Shown: positions 1-12,600 of the stretch, in pieces
How the letters are laid out: each line of letters begins with the position of its first letter
Numbering within the stretch: position 1 is the stretch's first letter
Source: Ligula intestinalis
Lineage: Eukaryota; Platyhelminthes; Cestoda; Diphyllobothriidea; Diphyllobothriidae
Assembly: GCA_036362985.1 (NCBI GenBank)
Contig: JAYGXS010000002.1
Span: forward strand, 97,424,717 to 97,488,716
Length of the DNA stretch: 64,000 nt
Direction of reading: 5' to 3'
Program-made: the position numbers and the translations under genes
The notes under the pieces: model-generated
Databases searched by the model: none
What the model was told of the DNA's origin: nothing
What the model saw: the letters and a program-made list of their open reading frames with translations, nothing else

Positions 1-640
1 GCCTACTATTCTAACGATAGAAAAGAGAGACGTGTGCAAAAGGCAACAAGCAACCGGATGAGACTCACTCGAAACGCGAGACAAAAAATATTCGTATTCT
101 AAAAATTGTATTGAATTACAATTACAATGAGGCCATCAGTGCTCAACGTTAGCGCCGTATTGAAAACAGTTCGATGTGGCCTAAATTTGCTGACTTTTAC
201 AAGGACCCTTTTACGCGATGTCGACAATTGCAGTCATCGGCGATTGAGGATTACTTTGAAATACCCGCTGATGTGGGTTTGTGCGCCTTATTGTAATCCA
301 TTTTAACAGAGGAAGTCTTTTGCTTAAAATCTTAGTATGATATTTTCAAAATAATGCGCATCTATCTTAAATCCTTTTTCTTCTACTTATTTGTGGACAA
401 CCACTCATACACATGCAACAAGTGTAATTCTATCCGTATCGATAGAGTGCATTGCTCTCGGCACGTAAAAGGGTTCCATTTTCCGAAAACCCATTACGGG
501 GTGGAAGTCCACACACTAACCAGGAATAAGCTGTTTAATATTGCTGAGATTTTGATAAATTAGGACATCTGCTGTTGCCCATTAAAACAAATAAGATCAG
601 GTTAGCCGTTTCGGGCTTATAAGCCATCACCAGCCATATA
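1..640. other. No recognisable gene
   Basis: AT-rich sequence with many stops in all frames. A 69-codon frame at 354-563 shows no domain. Nothing supportable seen. Confidence 0.5.
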
Positions 641-2390
641 AACAGTTCTGCGAGTCCTATAAATAACTTTCATGACGAAATTTTAATTCTTGTTGAGCAT
701 ATAACTGGACAGATTATTTTGATCACCTGGGTGGATTAAATAATCAGAAGGGCTTTGTTTTGGAAAACTGCCCTCTAAGTTAAAGTTATCGAGGGAAATA
801 GGCTCTCAATTTGGCTAAATCATGAGTTAGTTTATATTAAAGAAATCCCCTATGCTATAAGGAAAGAGAGAACTAAACTGTCTTCCAAATATGCATTGTG
901 CTTCGGAAGAATTCCATAATTAGTTCAAAAAGTGGAATAATATTCCCTTCCAAAACTGGAAAAGTTTGTGCGAAGTTATTCAAATGAAACTAAAGCTAAG
1001 TTTACAAAATCACATTTTTTTCAGAACCCAGCAGCGATACAAGTTTAAACAATTACATTTAGCTATACTGTGAAGTTTTTTGCTCAAACTGCACTAACAG
1101 AAAAGCTTTTGGTAAATATTTTCTTTGACCGCTTAGCTGGCCCTGCGTGTAAGCAAAGTTTCTATATGGTACCGCGGAGACAACCTATAGAAGACCATCT
1201 TGTATGTTAGTCATGTAGAAACATATACATTCCGTTTATATGTTATTACGAAACGGAACATGGAGAAAAATAGAAGGCATTTCAAAAAATAGTCATATGT
1301 CTGGCCTGTTTTTTTGCACTTGCACGTTTATTACGGATCGTGAAATTTACCTTTAAAGCGGAAAATAATTTTTTAATAAAGAGAAAGGTAGGTTCTTCCA
1401 TCGCCAGTCAAATGTACTCGTTTTTCTTCAGGTTAATGAAAGAAATTGTCAAAAGTCTCCAATTTCAATGTGTCATTGCCTTGCAAAAAGTAAATTAATA
1501 ATGTTATTTTACCGACAACATACACCATTTCACTGTGTTGTCGGTAGAATAACATTGTTTTTAATAGTTGGCGAGTAACATATAAAATTGGGGTTCCAAC
1601 TAGCTCGCTGCTCACAAACAATGTCAGGGTGAGTGCATCCTTAACAGATCGGAGTGCGATTACCTAATAAATGTTAATATACGCAGAATTTTGTCAGCCA
1701 AATATCCATTAAAACACTTTTTAAAGACGTAACCTTTTATGGAAACTTTTTAATTAATCTGAGGAATAAAAATATGCGTTTTATCTGGCAGACATGTTGT
1801 ATGCTCGACAATGTGGTTTGCTGTTTTGAAGCATTTCCACATTTGAATTATATATCCATCTTCCTAGGAAAAAATATCCAAAAGCTCATTTTTCAGTTAA
1901 TGCTGTTGAGTAATATCTTATTTTAAAGGTTTTGATAAAAACATCGAACAGACGCAAATTGATCAACGTATCAATGAAGACACCGGAAACGAGCGAAATT
2001 AAGAGAGAAGTGATTCCACGATAATCAAGAACTAGTTACCATTCATTATCATTCGTACAAAATGTTTTGACTCAAGGCAAGTTCTCTTTATATAAAGAAA
2101 GTGGTTGCCTTAAGTTCTATACTTTAAAAAATATTTGGATTGATTTTTTCTAATTTATAGCTATTCGAACGTCTCTAAAGCCTGGAAATTATCGAAAAGA
2201 TTTTATTTTTCTTAACAAACACTTAATATTTTTTATATTTCTTCTAAGTGCTAAATATGCCTAATGCTGTTCATCATTATTTTTGCATTTTCGTAAATGC
2301 AATTTCGCTGGTTTAGGAGAAATAATCAAACATTTGCAAACTTAGGCAAGTTGCTTTCAGGACTCGCAATGCTGTACGTAAGCCCGAAGT
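640..2390. repeat. Dispersed non-coding repeat A, copy 1
   Basis: Collinear with 59415-60965, for example gaaataggctctca, tatgctataaggaaag, attacggatc and gagaaataatcaaacattt occur in the same order. Diverged by substitutions and small indels, without a long frame, so an old repeat or duplicated non-coding block. It carries an extra insertion at about 1500-1670 that the other copy lacks. Confidence 0.8.
1500..1676. mobile_element. Short insertion with a strong hairpin inside repeat A
   Basis: The related copy near 60.24 kb reads straight through here. The extra ~170 bp begins with a hairpin: arm 1500-1520 pairs with arm 1536-1556, 20 of 21 positions Watson-Crick and one G-T, around a 15-nt loop. 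Near-identical direct repeats (taataatgtta at 1496-1506 and taataaatgtta at 1665-1676) flank the insertion. The class is unknown; a small MITE-like or foldback element is possible. Confidence 0.55.
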
Positions 2391-3590
2391 AAAGCATTAA
2401 CGGAGGTTCCACCCGAAGATATATTGATTAGGTGTCCAACGTTCAAACCAATCTCGCCAAGGGCTCTGCGTCTTGCTGATTTAAATTTTATAGATTGAAA
2501 TAAGCTGATGAATGCTAAATGAACAGTTACTGGACTCGGTCGGTCCTTTCTGTCTTGGCCATAGCCACTCAACAACTGTTCCTAATGCCAAAAATAATAA
2601 AAGACCGTAGCGCAGTTTTTTTGAGAGTTGGGCTTTGAGCCTTGGGTGAAGCACCATCTGTGGTCAGATAGGGCCGACTTCGGACGGTTGCTATGCAAGC
2701 AATGGCCAGTTAGTCTCCTTCGCTTTTGTCAACAACATCGATCAGCCTATCATTTACGTTGCTGCGCAGCTGCTGACAAAATTTTCTAATGAGCCTCAAC
2801 GCAGATTGAGATGATTTACTTCTGAAACTTATCTTAGAGCGTTTATCATATCGATGAATTTAATTGCGCTCTGCGTTTTATCCGAAAGTTTCCATTGGTA
2901 AGGTGCTTTTGGTTCAAAGTCTGTCAGAAAACCCTTTGTCGCTCTGATACAGCCCCCACTTCATTAGACGTTTTCTGTGAGAAAAATTTAAAGATGACGT
3001 CACAATTGGGCTTTTATTTTCACATCTCATTGGAAAAAGAAATTTGGTTCTCGCGGTGTTTTATTCGTGGGAATTGATAAGTCACAGTTACTTTTTAGTG
3101 TACTGTCGACTCTCTGCCAGGTAACATAACGGTTGCCTAGACCACGTTATTGTAGTCCATGGGCATTTTGCGGAGTGACAGGGGCTAGCAGAAGATGTAA
3201 ATTTATGTACTTCCCGTAATTGAAAAGTAATCACTAATCTTTTACCGTGAGAAGTGATGCAGAGGAGTATGCTAGTTCAGTAAAGTTTAGTATATTAAGG
3301 GTTGTAGACAATGCATTTAAGGACCCTATTGAAAAGAGTAAACACAGAATATCCAATTTAAAATATGTTCTATAAAAAAGTGAGCAACATATATGCATCA
3401 AAAAATTTTGGCTTCGGGTAACGTCAATGTGCCCATGAGAGCGTTCAGTTGTTTCTTGTATGCATAATGTATTCAACATAAAATATTTTTTATAAAATAG
3501 TGAGTAATATATACGTATGTACAAATTCTATCTTTAGGTCTACTCAATGCGAAGGTGACTCCTGTCTTCTTGTGCATATGAACGGTATAT
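2391..3590. other. No recognisable gene
   Basis: Unremarkable intergenic sequence. A 72-codon minus frame (2357-2575) and a 96-codon minus frame (3234-3524) show no family motif. About 2640-2800 is slightly GC-richer and may be old repeat. Confidence 0.4.
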
Positions 3591-3594
3591 GTTA

Positions 3595-4140
3595 ATTAAA
3601 TGTCCGTCCAGTTTGCGTTTTAATGCATCTTTGGCGTTCGCCTTTACGACCACCTTGCGCAGTCCGTTTCAGGAACCGATGACACGAGAGAACGAATGTC
3701 TGCAGGCATCCAGGCGGGTAATGGTTCCCCAGAGTTTGAGAAAATTCCCACGGAGGTTATTTCATGTGGTGAACGTGAATAAGTCACCAAACTGAAGGGC
3801 AAAGTCCCGATTCCTCAAGATCTTGTACGTCTGTATGAGATCACCTCAGATTTGCCTGTACTCAAGAGGGAAATGGTTAAGTGCTTCTACTCTACATTCA
3901 AAAGATGAGAACTTTAGGCCATTCACGATTTGTGTTGCCCTTTTTTGTACTCTTTTCATCAGCTGACAGTTCTTTTACAGCCATGGGCACCACGCCTGAA
4001 CTCCATGTTCGAGATGTGGACGAATAAATGTCCCGTATATTTTGTCAAATAGTTCTTTATCTATGTCGACAAGCGTTCGCTTTCTGGCAAACAGAACAGC
4101 ATTCACCCTCTTGGCAGCCCTAACACACTGTTGATCCGAC
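3595..4140 (-). pseudogene. LINE reverse-transcriptase C-terminal fragment
   Basis: The minus strand translates, with stops, to the C-terminal region of a non-LTR retrotransposon polymerase (jockey/CR1-like): RAAKRVNAVLFARKRT, DKIYGTFIRPHLEHGVQAW, MKRVQKRATQIVNGL, EALNHFPLEYR, then GDLIQTYKILRN and LKRKLDGHL. In-frame stops follow the PW motif and the LEYRQI motif, so it is dead. The catalytic part is absent. The same order of blocks is seen in the longer fragment at 13.7-15.0 kb. Confidence 0.8.
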
Positions 4141-5250
4141 CAATTACACAGACCGAAGAAAACGTGACAAGAGTTAAAAAATGCCGAAGTAGGAAATTAA
4201 TCAGATATCACTTAATATTTACCTTGAGGGATATGTGGATCCGACACGTGATGGGAATTGTAATTACCAAAGTTGGACTATTTCTTATCCTTGGAGGTAC
4301 ATAATCTAGGACTATAAAAGGCAGTTAAATTAAGAATGTTTGCAACTTCGAATTCAGTAGGTAGTGATGCAACGTAAATAGGGTTCTGGTCTTACCTATA
4401 GGCTATTGTTACCTTTTAAACGAGTCCTGCAGTCTAACATATCACACCACTCCATTTTTAGAGCTCAAAAATCGTGAGTTAACTAGATGCTCTTCTATTT
4501 GCTAATTACAGTCAACTGATACCCTCTAATAAATAAAGCTCCGATTAACTCGTTTGTCCTAAGCTTAAGGAGTCCGTAGTGCAACCTTGGTTCTGCTTAT
4601 CTACATTTTATTCAGAAAATAGACTTGCCGTAATGATAATTGAATGTTCAAAATGCTTGTCCCTCGAACTTGAGCCTTCACGACCTTTCGGTGAGTACAG
4701 TTCACTCCTGAGACGAATATGTAACTGGATAGAGATGCATCAGGCATGGTTCAAAGTACATTTAGCGTTAAATGAAGGACTTTCGCCTTATTTATCGTAT
4801 CTTAGAAGCCTTGTTTGCGTTTAGCTTGTTTTGTTCTACTGACCATTCATCAGGTATCGATTTCTTCTTTTGAATTTTTGTTTCGATTTTTTGATTTTTA
4901 GGTCCTTTTTATTGTATGATGAATTTTCATCTCAGTCTTGCTCATTTTTACTAAGGCATTGGCAAGTCTAGGTGTGGGTTCACACCACAACGTCCACTAA
5001 AATGGTACAGTCATTCACCATAATCTACATTTCATGTCCGGGATCGGATATGACTGAATAATAATGGCTTGTTACCCAGGAAATTTCATTTGGGTCTTGC
5101 TTTGCCTACGGCATTCTTATGAACTCAGGCATGACCATTGCAATAGGAGACATGCCTAACTCCTGAAGCAGTACTTTGTTGTTTTAAAAACGTGAAGGAC
5201 CGCTAAGCTGTTTCTTAACTCCTGACAGTAAAAAAATGCCAACTTTTCTG
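4141..5250. other. No recognisable gene
   Basis: AT-rich; an 81-codon plus frame (4579-4824) shows nothing known. The end, near 5090-5250, may be the start of repeat debris continued to the right. Confidence 0.4.
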
Positions 5251-5254
5251 GGGA

Positions 5255-5800
5255 CTACCGCTCTGCACGTAAATGTTTAAAAAGAAACGAAAAAGAGAAG
5301 GAGAAAAAAATAGAAGTATGAGGAAACTGTAGCAGCATCCGAGGTAATAGGTTTTGATATTCTGAAGGCGAAGGTGAGGTCATTAAAATATGTGTAAATT
5401 GGTCTGCTTTTAACAAGGCCGGAATCCACGCAAGAGTTGACAACCACGTGAGCCGCGAGCGTTTCGAATCATTGTTTTCAGGCTCGCAATCCACTGAAAA
5501 GCGAAATGACTTGCGGTTTCCAGATTCTGTACTCAGACGTTTCCCTAACTGGAGAATATACCAAGTAGGGAGGACGCGGGCCACCGATAATGTCGATTAC
5601 ACTGAGCCAAATTGCTGCGCAATTATCACGCCCACCTGTGAATGGTCTCCGTATGCAAGCACTCACGATCATTGCAACAGGAGGCAACCATATCACCTGG
5701 TGTTCTACATTGTCATTTTTCAAACAAAGAAGAACAACAGGTTATAAAATACATTTCGACTGTGCCTTAGCTCCTGAGCGACAAACAAGTATAATCTTTA
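5255..5800 (+). pseudogene. Penelope-like element 3' fragment, copy 1
   Basis: The plus strand encodes a degraded tail of a Penelope-like polyprotein: ARVDNHVSRERFESLFSG, then SQSTEKRNDLRFPDSVLR and NCCAIITPT. The same order (SRKLLKSWFSGPQSINKRND, VLRH, NCRAI) is better preserved on the minus strand at 54.8-55.05 kb. Only the segment after the GIY-YIG core is present. A purine-rich run precedes it at 5280-5315. Confidence 0.6.
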
Positions 5801-6310
5801 TGCCCGCTTCCCTTCTGCCAAAAAATGTTTAAAGGGGAGGAAGAAGAAGAAGAAAAGAAGGAGAAGAAACAGTAGAAACAGAGCAAACCTGCTCTGAAGT
5901 TCAGAAGGAATAGATGTGACCTCTGAAACAGGAAGTATATTGGCCAAAAATTAACGGGATGGAATCCTAGAAAGAGATGACAACCCCATGATCCTCGAGA
6001 TGTTCGAGACATGGTGTTTGCGCCTGCATCTCATCAGCAAGTGCGTTGACTAGCTGTCTCAATACCCTGTACTGAGACATTGACCTGATTAGGAAATATT
6101 TCACGTAGGGAGGAAAGAGGCCATACTAATAATTTCGATGACACCGAGCCAAATTGTCGCGTAATTATCAGGCCAACATTCAAGTCGGAAGATGAAATCA
6201 TGGCTGCATTTAACCGAGCCATCATAGTATCGCTTACCACCCTCCCCCAGTGGTCACCACGATAGCTGCTTACGTAAGTATGCATCTGATGGCGTGGCCA
6301 CTGCTGACCC
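5801..6310 (+). pseudogene. Penelope-like element 3' fragment, copy 2 (tandem)
   Basis: About 570 bp after copy 1 the same block recurs, more damaged: the gagatgacaac box near 5973, the ctgtactgagacattg box near 6067, then the caccgagccaaattg box near 6142. The purine-rich lead (5830-5875) repeats too. All frames are interrupted. Confidence 0.5.
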
Positions 6311-7095
6311 TGATTACTGAACACCCTTAGCTTCTATCACCCTATTCCAATGAGCACGTATTTTCCGTCTGATCCGCTTGCTGGAGCTCGCCTCTGCACT
6401 TTTATGAGGCTCATATGGTATGGTAAACAACCGTTTTATGTGAGTCCTTAAATCATGAGCACTAGACAGTGGTAGCAATAGCGATATTTCGAACCCCACA
6501 GAAATAATTGCCCTTATCAAAAATACTACTTTCAAAAGATAAGTAGCACTATTTACCAAACCATTCAGACAACAATAAAATGCAGAGACATCGCCCAAGA
6601 GACGCCGTCTCTCGATTACCGGAGAGGGTGGAAGCTATTTGCTGCAGGAATTGGACAGGCTGCACTATTTTATCAAATGTGCTGCACTGATGGAGTCTGA
6701 AAATGCGCCGCGAATACTGGGCAAACGTTTAAGAGGATCTGCACTAGCATACAATTGAAAGGGTGAAGTCTGGACCTAAACTCCCAGGTTGCAACTCCTA
6801 TTGGCGAAACTCTTTATTCCTTTGACCTTCAAGGGGAGGCAATTTTAGGTCATGGCCTACTAAATCATGTCTTACGTTTGTAGCAATTTTTCCCTAAGCA
6901 TCTGGACATTCTGATCGACTGTAGCGGCCTGCGCCACTACATTCACAAAAACTAGAACAATATTTTCAGAACCGACTTACGGAATGTGACACCGCTACGA
7001 ACTATCCCAAGGAGAAAGCACATTCGCAAACATTTTTTTGAATGGCTACACGTTTTGGCAACGTCCGTCCGGTCTCACAAGCTGCGATCAAAGTG
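6311..7095. other. No recognisable gene
   Basis: A 94-codon minus frame at 6314-6598 shows no known motif. Nothing else supportable. Confidence 0.4.
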
Positions 7096-7102
7096 TGCAG
7101 TA

Positions 7103-7184
7103 GAAAGAAGAAGAAAAAAAAGAAGAAGAAGACGAAGAAGAAGAAGAAGAAGAAGAAGGGGCAGAAGACGAAGAAGAAGAAGAA

Positions 7185-7215
<31 letters not shown>

Positions 7216-7243
7216 AAGAAGAAGAAGGAGAAGGAGAAGAAGA
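7103..7243. repeat. AAG/GAA trinucleotide microsatellite
   Basis: About 140 bp of nearly pure purine on the plus strand, mostly AAG/GAA triplets with a few interruptions (gacg, ggggc, aataag). The Lys- and Arg-rich or Phe-rich open frames across it are by-products of the repeat. Confidence 0.97.
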
Positions 7244-7600
7244 ACACCATTCAATCCAGGGCCGACTTCATCGGAGACCTTCCACTTCTCCCGCCTTCTC
7301 TCTACCTATTCCCTTCTTATCACTAGAAGCTGACTCTTTGATTCCTTAACAAATCTCCCTCCAAGCAATACTGATTGGTGGCTTTAACTTTTGTTTACTC
7401 TACCTTCCCTTATATCATTGCATTTTTCTGATTATAACAAATCGAAAATGTTTGCACTATGTACTTGAGAATAATTTTTTTAACATTAGCAATGTAAGAC
7501 CAACCTAGGACGCATTTTTAAAAGTCGCTTATACGAGATTAACCGAAGGTCCTTACATTTTATATGGGAAACAATGTGCTGCAGAAAGGGACTTCTACTT
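7244..7600. other. No recognisable gene
   Basis: AT-rich intergenic sequence after the microsatellite. No motif seen. Confidence 0.4.
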
Positions 7601-7970
7601 GCCAGTTCAAGTGCAACAAGTGAGTTCCGTTAGTGTTCTGGTCAACGTTCATCAACGAGTGTCAATAGCACTTGACCAAAAACGGCAACCTAATTAGCTC
7701 TTGGCTCTCTGGTTAGAACGTAAAAACGCTGATCAAAGAGGTTATGAGTGCGGGCTTCGGGTGGTGAACCACTTCGGGATTGACATGACTGGCTGGCAAA
7801 GGTTGGTATGCCATCAATGGCCTTTCTAGTCTTCCTTATAATCGTTGGATTTGCTATTTGCCAATGGTACAAGCAGCCGTGCGGCTACTGTCAGGTCACG
7901 AGAAAGGCAAATCGGGACGAGTCAATTCCATGAGCGATCGATGAACGTTCAGCACCCAGTGTCAATATCT
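7600..7970 (+). repeat. tRNA-derived SINE, degenerate
   Basis: Plus-oriented member of the SINE family described at 58240. It has the gtgtcaatagcactt leader, a tRNA-like part (tcttggctctctggttag) and the tgactggctgg tail. The internal B box is decayed. A second leader copy (gtgtcaatatc) follows near 7960. Confidence 0.55.
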
Positions 7971-8039
7971 ATCACTTCTATTTAGTGACAGACAGGAGGA
8001 GGCGAGTTCAAGAAAGTTTTCGTAAAGAAGGCGACATGA

Positions 8040-8105
8040 TAACTGGAACAACGACATACTTAGTCTGACATTTCGGATTCTCGTTCACGTACATCATCAG
8101 AGAAG
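8040..8105 (-). ncRNA. Hammerhead-like motif in Penelope-type terminal repeat
   Basis: The minus strand carries CTGATGA (8094-8100), then an interior ending in AATCC and GAAATGTC (to 8067). This is the order of a hammerhead core, conserved box 1, helix II and GAAA. The 5' arm of helix II is mutated, so activity is unlikely. Downstream sequence resembles the other Penelope-type ends. Confidence 0.4.
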
Positions 8106-8633
8106 TTTGAGGCAAATGGTGACAGGGCTGAGAGGCGTAAGTTATTTGACGGCTGCTCATCGGGCCAAAGACGACTGGTTTATTGCTGTGGTTTTACCGT
8201 AGCTCTAGTTTCCTTGCCCGCTCAGTGCTGTGCAATCCGTCATAGATTAATAGTTACCCGCATCCTTATTGGCTTACATTGTTTTCTGAAATTTTTCATG
8301 GGTTTTCCTCGTAGTTGGGTCGATGTTTCTTTCATGTAATTCCAAAATAAACAGTCCATTTGGAACCTTCGCTAAAAGCTATACATTGGCCACATTTTGT
8401 CACACTTTTATAGTTCTCGAAATGCGCTTTCTATATGTTTAATAGACAGCGATTGTTGGTCTTCCTTCTGCAAATGATGAGAATATAATGAACTTGAAAA
8501 ATTTCGCTTGCGATGAAATGGAACAAATTTTAATTTGATATGAATATTAGAGCGCCAGGTATTTGCGCGAAAAAAAATGACTAGTGAAGCATCGGATAAA
8601 TTTTAATTGTTTCAAGTTTTCGAACTTGTGCAG
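8106..8633. other. No recognisable gene
   Basis: AT-rich sequence leading up to the candidate exon at 8634. No other motif seen. Confidence 0.35.
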
Positions 8634-8710
8634 GAGTCCGCTGGCCGCGACAGTAGCAGCAACGGTGGTACAAGCCCATCAATCGAGCACATCAAGCTTA
8701 ATACCACTGC
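8634..8710 (+). other. Candidate small coding exon of an unidentified gene
   Basis: A 77-bp, GC-richer island in AT-rich surroundings with a good acceptor (ttcgaacttgtgcag|GAG) and a consensus donor (ACTGC|GTAAGTAT). Read from its first base it is open and gives ESAGRDSSSNGGTSPSIEH followed by IKLNTTA, a Ser/Gly-rich segment as found in disordered regions. Length leaves 2 bases over (25 codons plus 2). No partner exon is recognised within the window, so it would belong to a gene extending to the left, or be a chance match. The larger open frame around it (8584-8931) ignores these splice sites. Confidence 0.3.
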
Positions 8711-11700
8711 GTAAGTATTCGTATGCCAGTGTCCAATCTGTACATCATCTCGGTTCCTGCCTGTGCGATTATATTGACACCTGCAACGTTAAACGCACGG
8801 CTGTTTCGTACTTCTGGCGCAGCTACTTTCGATTTATCCTAATACCAAAGCACAGCCAACTGATTTTCGTGTACTCCCGATCAGAGAATTTCCTTGATGT
8901 GAATATTTTCAAGGAAATATTAAAAGAATAATGAGAATAAAATCGATACACACATGTACAACAGTATACTTTTTTACTCCAACCTGTTTGCGCCCAAAAT
9001 ACCCTAGATGCCACCAACATTGACCATTGTGAAGGAAGTTTACGTCAAATATTTCGCCGCCACTGTCCTACGAAGCAGAAAATGTTTTGTGCAGACGTTT
9101 TTTGTAAAGGTAAACTATGGGCAAAACGGAACGAAATGAATGATGGAACGCAGTTCATGAATCTTTAATGACTGCAGGGCAAGCGACTACATGCGTTTGT
9201 GTGTGGAGTCCCAGACTGACCGAGCCGAGGCAGTCAAATAATTGCCCACGTCTTACAGATGACAACAAAGGGTGATTAAAAAAGCTTTACTTCACCAATA
9301 AATTTATCGACGGGAAAATTTTATGAACTCTTCTCATACTAACTTCTACTGGCTGGAATGTCTCGAAAGGTTATATGTGTGACCATTATCGATATATTCC
9401 GTCAAACGGCTGATATTTGAAACCTTAACTCACGAATCTCGTGTGAGCAAACCGAGAAGGCTGCGGTGTGACCTTAATTACACGTAAAAAAGTTGTGTTC
9501 TGTGAGATACAACCAGGTATACCTTATCCTCTGAAAAACGCTCATGCCCACCAAAATCATGTTGACTAGTGCCTTCATCCCACTGGGTGTTTAAATTTTT
9601 GAAATAAAATGGTAGAGTACTTTATAATACTTTCTGTCAAAGCTTACCAAAATTGTAATGGTGTATGAGCATTTTTTACAGATAAGAATAAGCTGTCGCG
9701 CATGAACACACATTCATGTGCACAAATGCCGAATAAACTGTCTCACAGTTATGCGATAATGCATTTAATCTTTGGATATTATCTTCAAAATAAAGCATAT
9801 TTCTCTAGGTGTCTCTTTCCGACACTGACTATCAAAATCGCTTATGTGAACATGCCAGCATTTCTCCGCATGATGTTAAATTTCCTTGCAAATTAATATT
9901 CGACGGCTTGACCGTTAATTCCGTCGAGGTCTTCCGTATGCCACACAGCGCCGCAGGTGCGGGAATTTTAATGAAATACAAAAGAACCATCGATAAAAAT
10001 CGATTGTATACTTATTCAATTAGCAGAACTACCTACTTATTGTATGTTAGTAAGCATTTTTAGTTTTACCACTTTTGCAGGCTTCATTTGTGTTGCCACA
10101 GTGGTTGGACATCATCCTGCCTCGACATTTACGCCGCTCCCGGTTTTACCACCAACCTAAGCCGGTTGTGCTCAAGACCAGAGAAAGGCAAGCTCGGATC
10201 AGGATGGCAGATGCAACGTAATCCTGGGTTTGGGCATGTCCCCACAATCCCGAGGAATTTGCTCAGGTAGTGCACCTCAAATAATGTAAATCATGCCCTG
10301 ATTTGGCCACGTGTTGGTCTAGCGCATCCACCGTGGATATGTTGTAGGAGCCAAACGGAGTGAATACAACAGAGTGGGTGTTACCCCGTGCGGAGTGGTG
10401 GTCAGGAAGGACACTCAATTCGATTCAGTTGAGTTGCATCAAGATAAAGATAAGCCAACGGTCAGGAAGTGTATCGGTACATATAAGTAATTCAAAAAAG
10501 GACTCGTTTGCATAATTTTCGGGGGAAAAAGTGCAGCCATCGGTTAATCGAAACGAGTTAACATGCAGGACGTGTCACTTATTATCAGCAGAATATGGCT
10601 TGTAATTTTTATGATTTAATTGCATTATTTCACGTTAAATGAATAAAATTAGGCAAAAAGATTTACAAAAACAGGAAATCTAAAAAATCCATACTCGCCA
10701 ATGAATATAATTTTCCAAATCGTCGATATATATACTTCGAAAGGTCATCAAATATAGGCCATACTAGAAACCATCATTGGAGTCAGCAACACATTAGCAG
10801 GCATGAGACAAGAAAGATTTACTATCCTCAAGGGCATATGCCTATAATAAATATCAACTTGTGTAATCATTGTTTACTTTTTGAAATTCTGTGATGGCAA
10901 CTTTATGCTGGCTTCCTAGTCCGTACTCTAACTAGTTTATAACCGGTATTTGTGACTGGCATGATTGAAACTGGATCACTTGGTTCACCGCTATTGTTGC
11001 TAGAAGTACTGCACAAACATGTTCTCCCTGCGTTAACAAACATTTTCCCAGGTAATGTCCTTGCACTGCATATGAGAGTGGGTGCAGATTATTGCGCTTG
11101 TTAGCAGACTGACGATTGGAGAGTCAAGCTTAAGCAGCTCACATAAGAGGCTGTTGGTTCATCCAACGAGGATTTTTATCTGGGAAACGTGACGGTGTAT
11201 TGGGTTTTCCACAACCTACAAATTGACGTCGTTCTGCACAACTGTCCATGAAAATTTGAGCATCCGCGTTTAGGGTGATCAAATAATTACTTCAGTTGAG
11301 GTCTATTGTTCAAAACTTTCAACATCTGCTAAAAAGTGCCTGTTGTTCTCTGTTTTTCGGGCTCTTCACGTGAGTTTGAACAGACAAACTCCACTAGCTA
11401 TTGGCTTGGGCAGATTTTCGGGTGCTACAGAAATTGTATGACCTGTCGTAGAGTTTTACATGTATTGCTTGAAGAACATATAGATCAACCATTGGTTTTC
11501 ACCGTCCCTTTGACAAAGACATCTGCCCTAATTTTAAACTGTTTGCAGCAGTTGCAAAGATCGTTTATTAAAGTTGTAGAGTTGTTTAAGGATCCTTCCA
11601 TCTTTAGGCGTTTTACAGTGTTTTTTGTACACATTTACACTTTTGTGAGGCATTTTATAAGTATTTACATTGTGTTCCAATATGAACTTTATTTCCTTAT

Positions 11701-12400
11701 TTAGGTATCTTTGAATAGTTAATACTTTCGCATGCTAACCCGTTAGGGCTGCTGGAACCAAAGCTAGGGAGGCTGCAAAGGTGATTTTTAATATCCAAGG
11801 CGAAAAGAGCCTTCTTCGACACAACTAATTTTTATTGAAATTTGGAATACCAGCTCCATTCCGGTAACCAGTCCGAATTAGACAACCAGGACATGCGTTC
11901 CACTCTTTCTCATGCACCCCCATCAAACAATCGTGATTTGAGTACTATGGCCAGGGTCCGTCACGGAGCGGTCTGAAAATACTGGTATCAACTTTACTTT
12001 GTCCATAAGAAGCTCCAGCAAGACGCATATGAGTTGACCAAAGCACACGCCAATCAAAACGCCGCATTTTGACACCACTTGTTGCAAATACTGTAAATTG
12101 TCGATTCTGGATGCGAATTGTGACATACGATAAGCAATGGGTCTACCTCTTAATTCACAACTGTCAGACGAAATGAGCTTTCAGAGATCAGGCTGTTTCA
12201 TCGGCCAGCAACGAAGTCTCTAAAACCAGAGCCTAGGCAACGGTAGCCGAACCGGATCCGGATGCTTGTGGATCGAAAGCAGAAAAGGATAAGTGAATAA
12301 TATAGGCACCGCCGCGGAAAACATAAACCACATAATTATTAAATACGCACATTTGGTGCAAGGAGACACACATTATGCGGACGTAGGAGAGGAAATAAAA
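8711..12400. other. Intergenic sequence without a supportable gene
   Basis: Mostly AT-rich. A GC-richer block at about 10088-10470 looks like an old repeat but was not matched elsewhere in the window. A 122-codon plus frame (11336-11704) is Phe- and Tyr-rich with no known motif. Confidence 0.4.
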
Positions 12401-12409
12401 GAAACATAC

Positions 12410-12600
12410 AGTGGTCGCCGGCTATAAAGCTCACGGTTAATAAGCCCAGTCACTTATTAAGCACAATTTACTCTAGGCCCGAAGTGAGCTAAATAACCGG
12501 CAAATACTGTAGTACTCTCCGGTTAGTGCGCACGCTACCTGTTAAGCCCAATTTTGTCTGGGCTTCAGGTGGGCCCAACAGCCGGCGACTACTTTATCAT
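12410..12600. repeat. Short tandem and inverted repeat block
   Basis: Two related units of about 100 bp share ttaagc(a/c)caattt, ggcc/ggctt and ccggc(a/g)a(a/c)tac. The block is also bounded by an inverted pair, gtggtcgccggct near 12411 and agccggcgactac near 12582. Possibly a small foldback element. Confidence 0.5.

Noticed and set aside
6986..7333. Lys/Arg-rich and Phe-rich proteins of 82-115 residues
   Set aside because: Artefacts of the AAG microsatellite.
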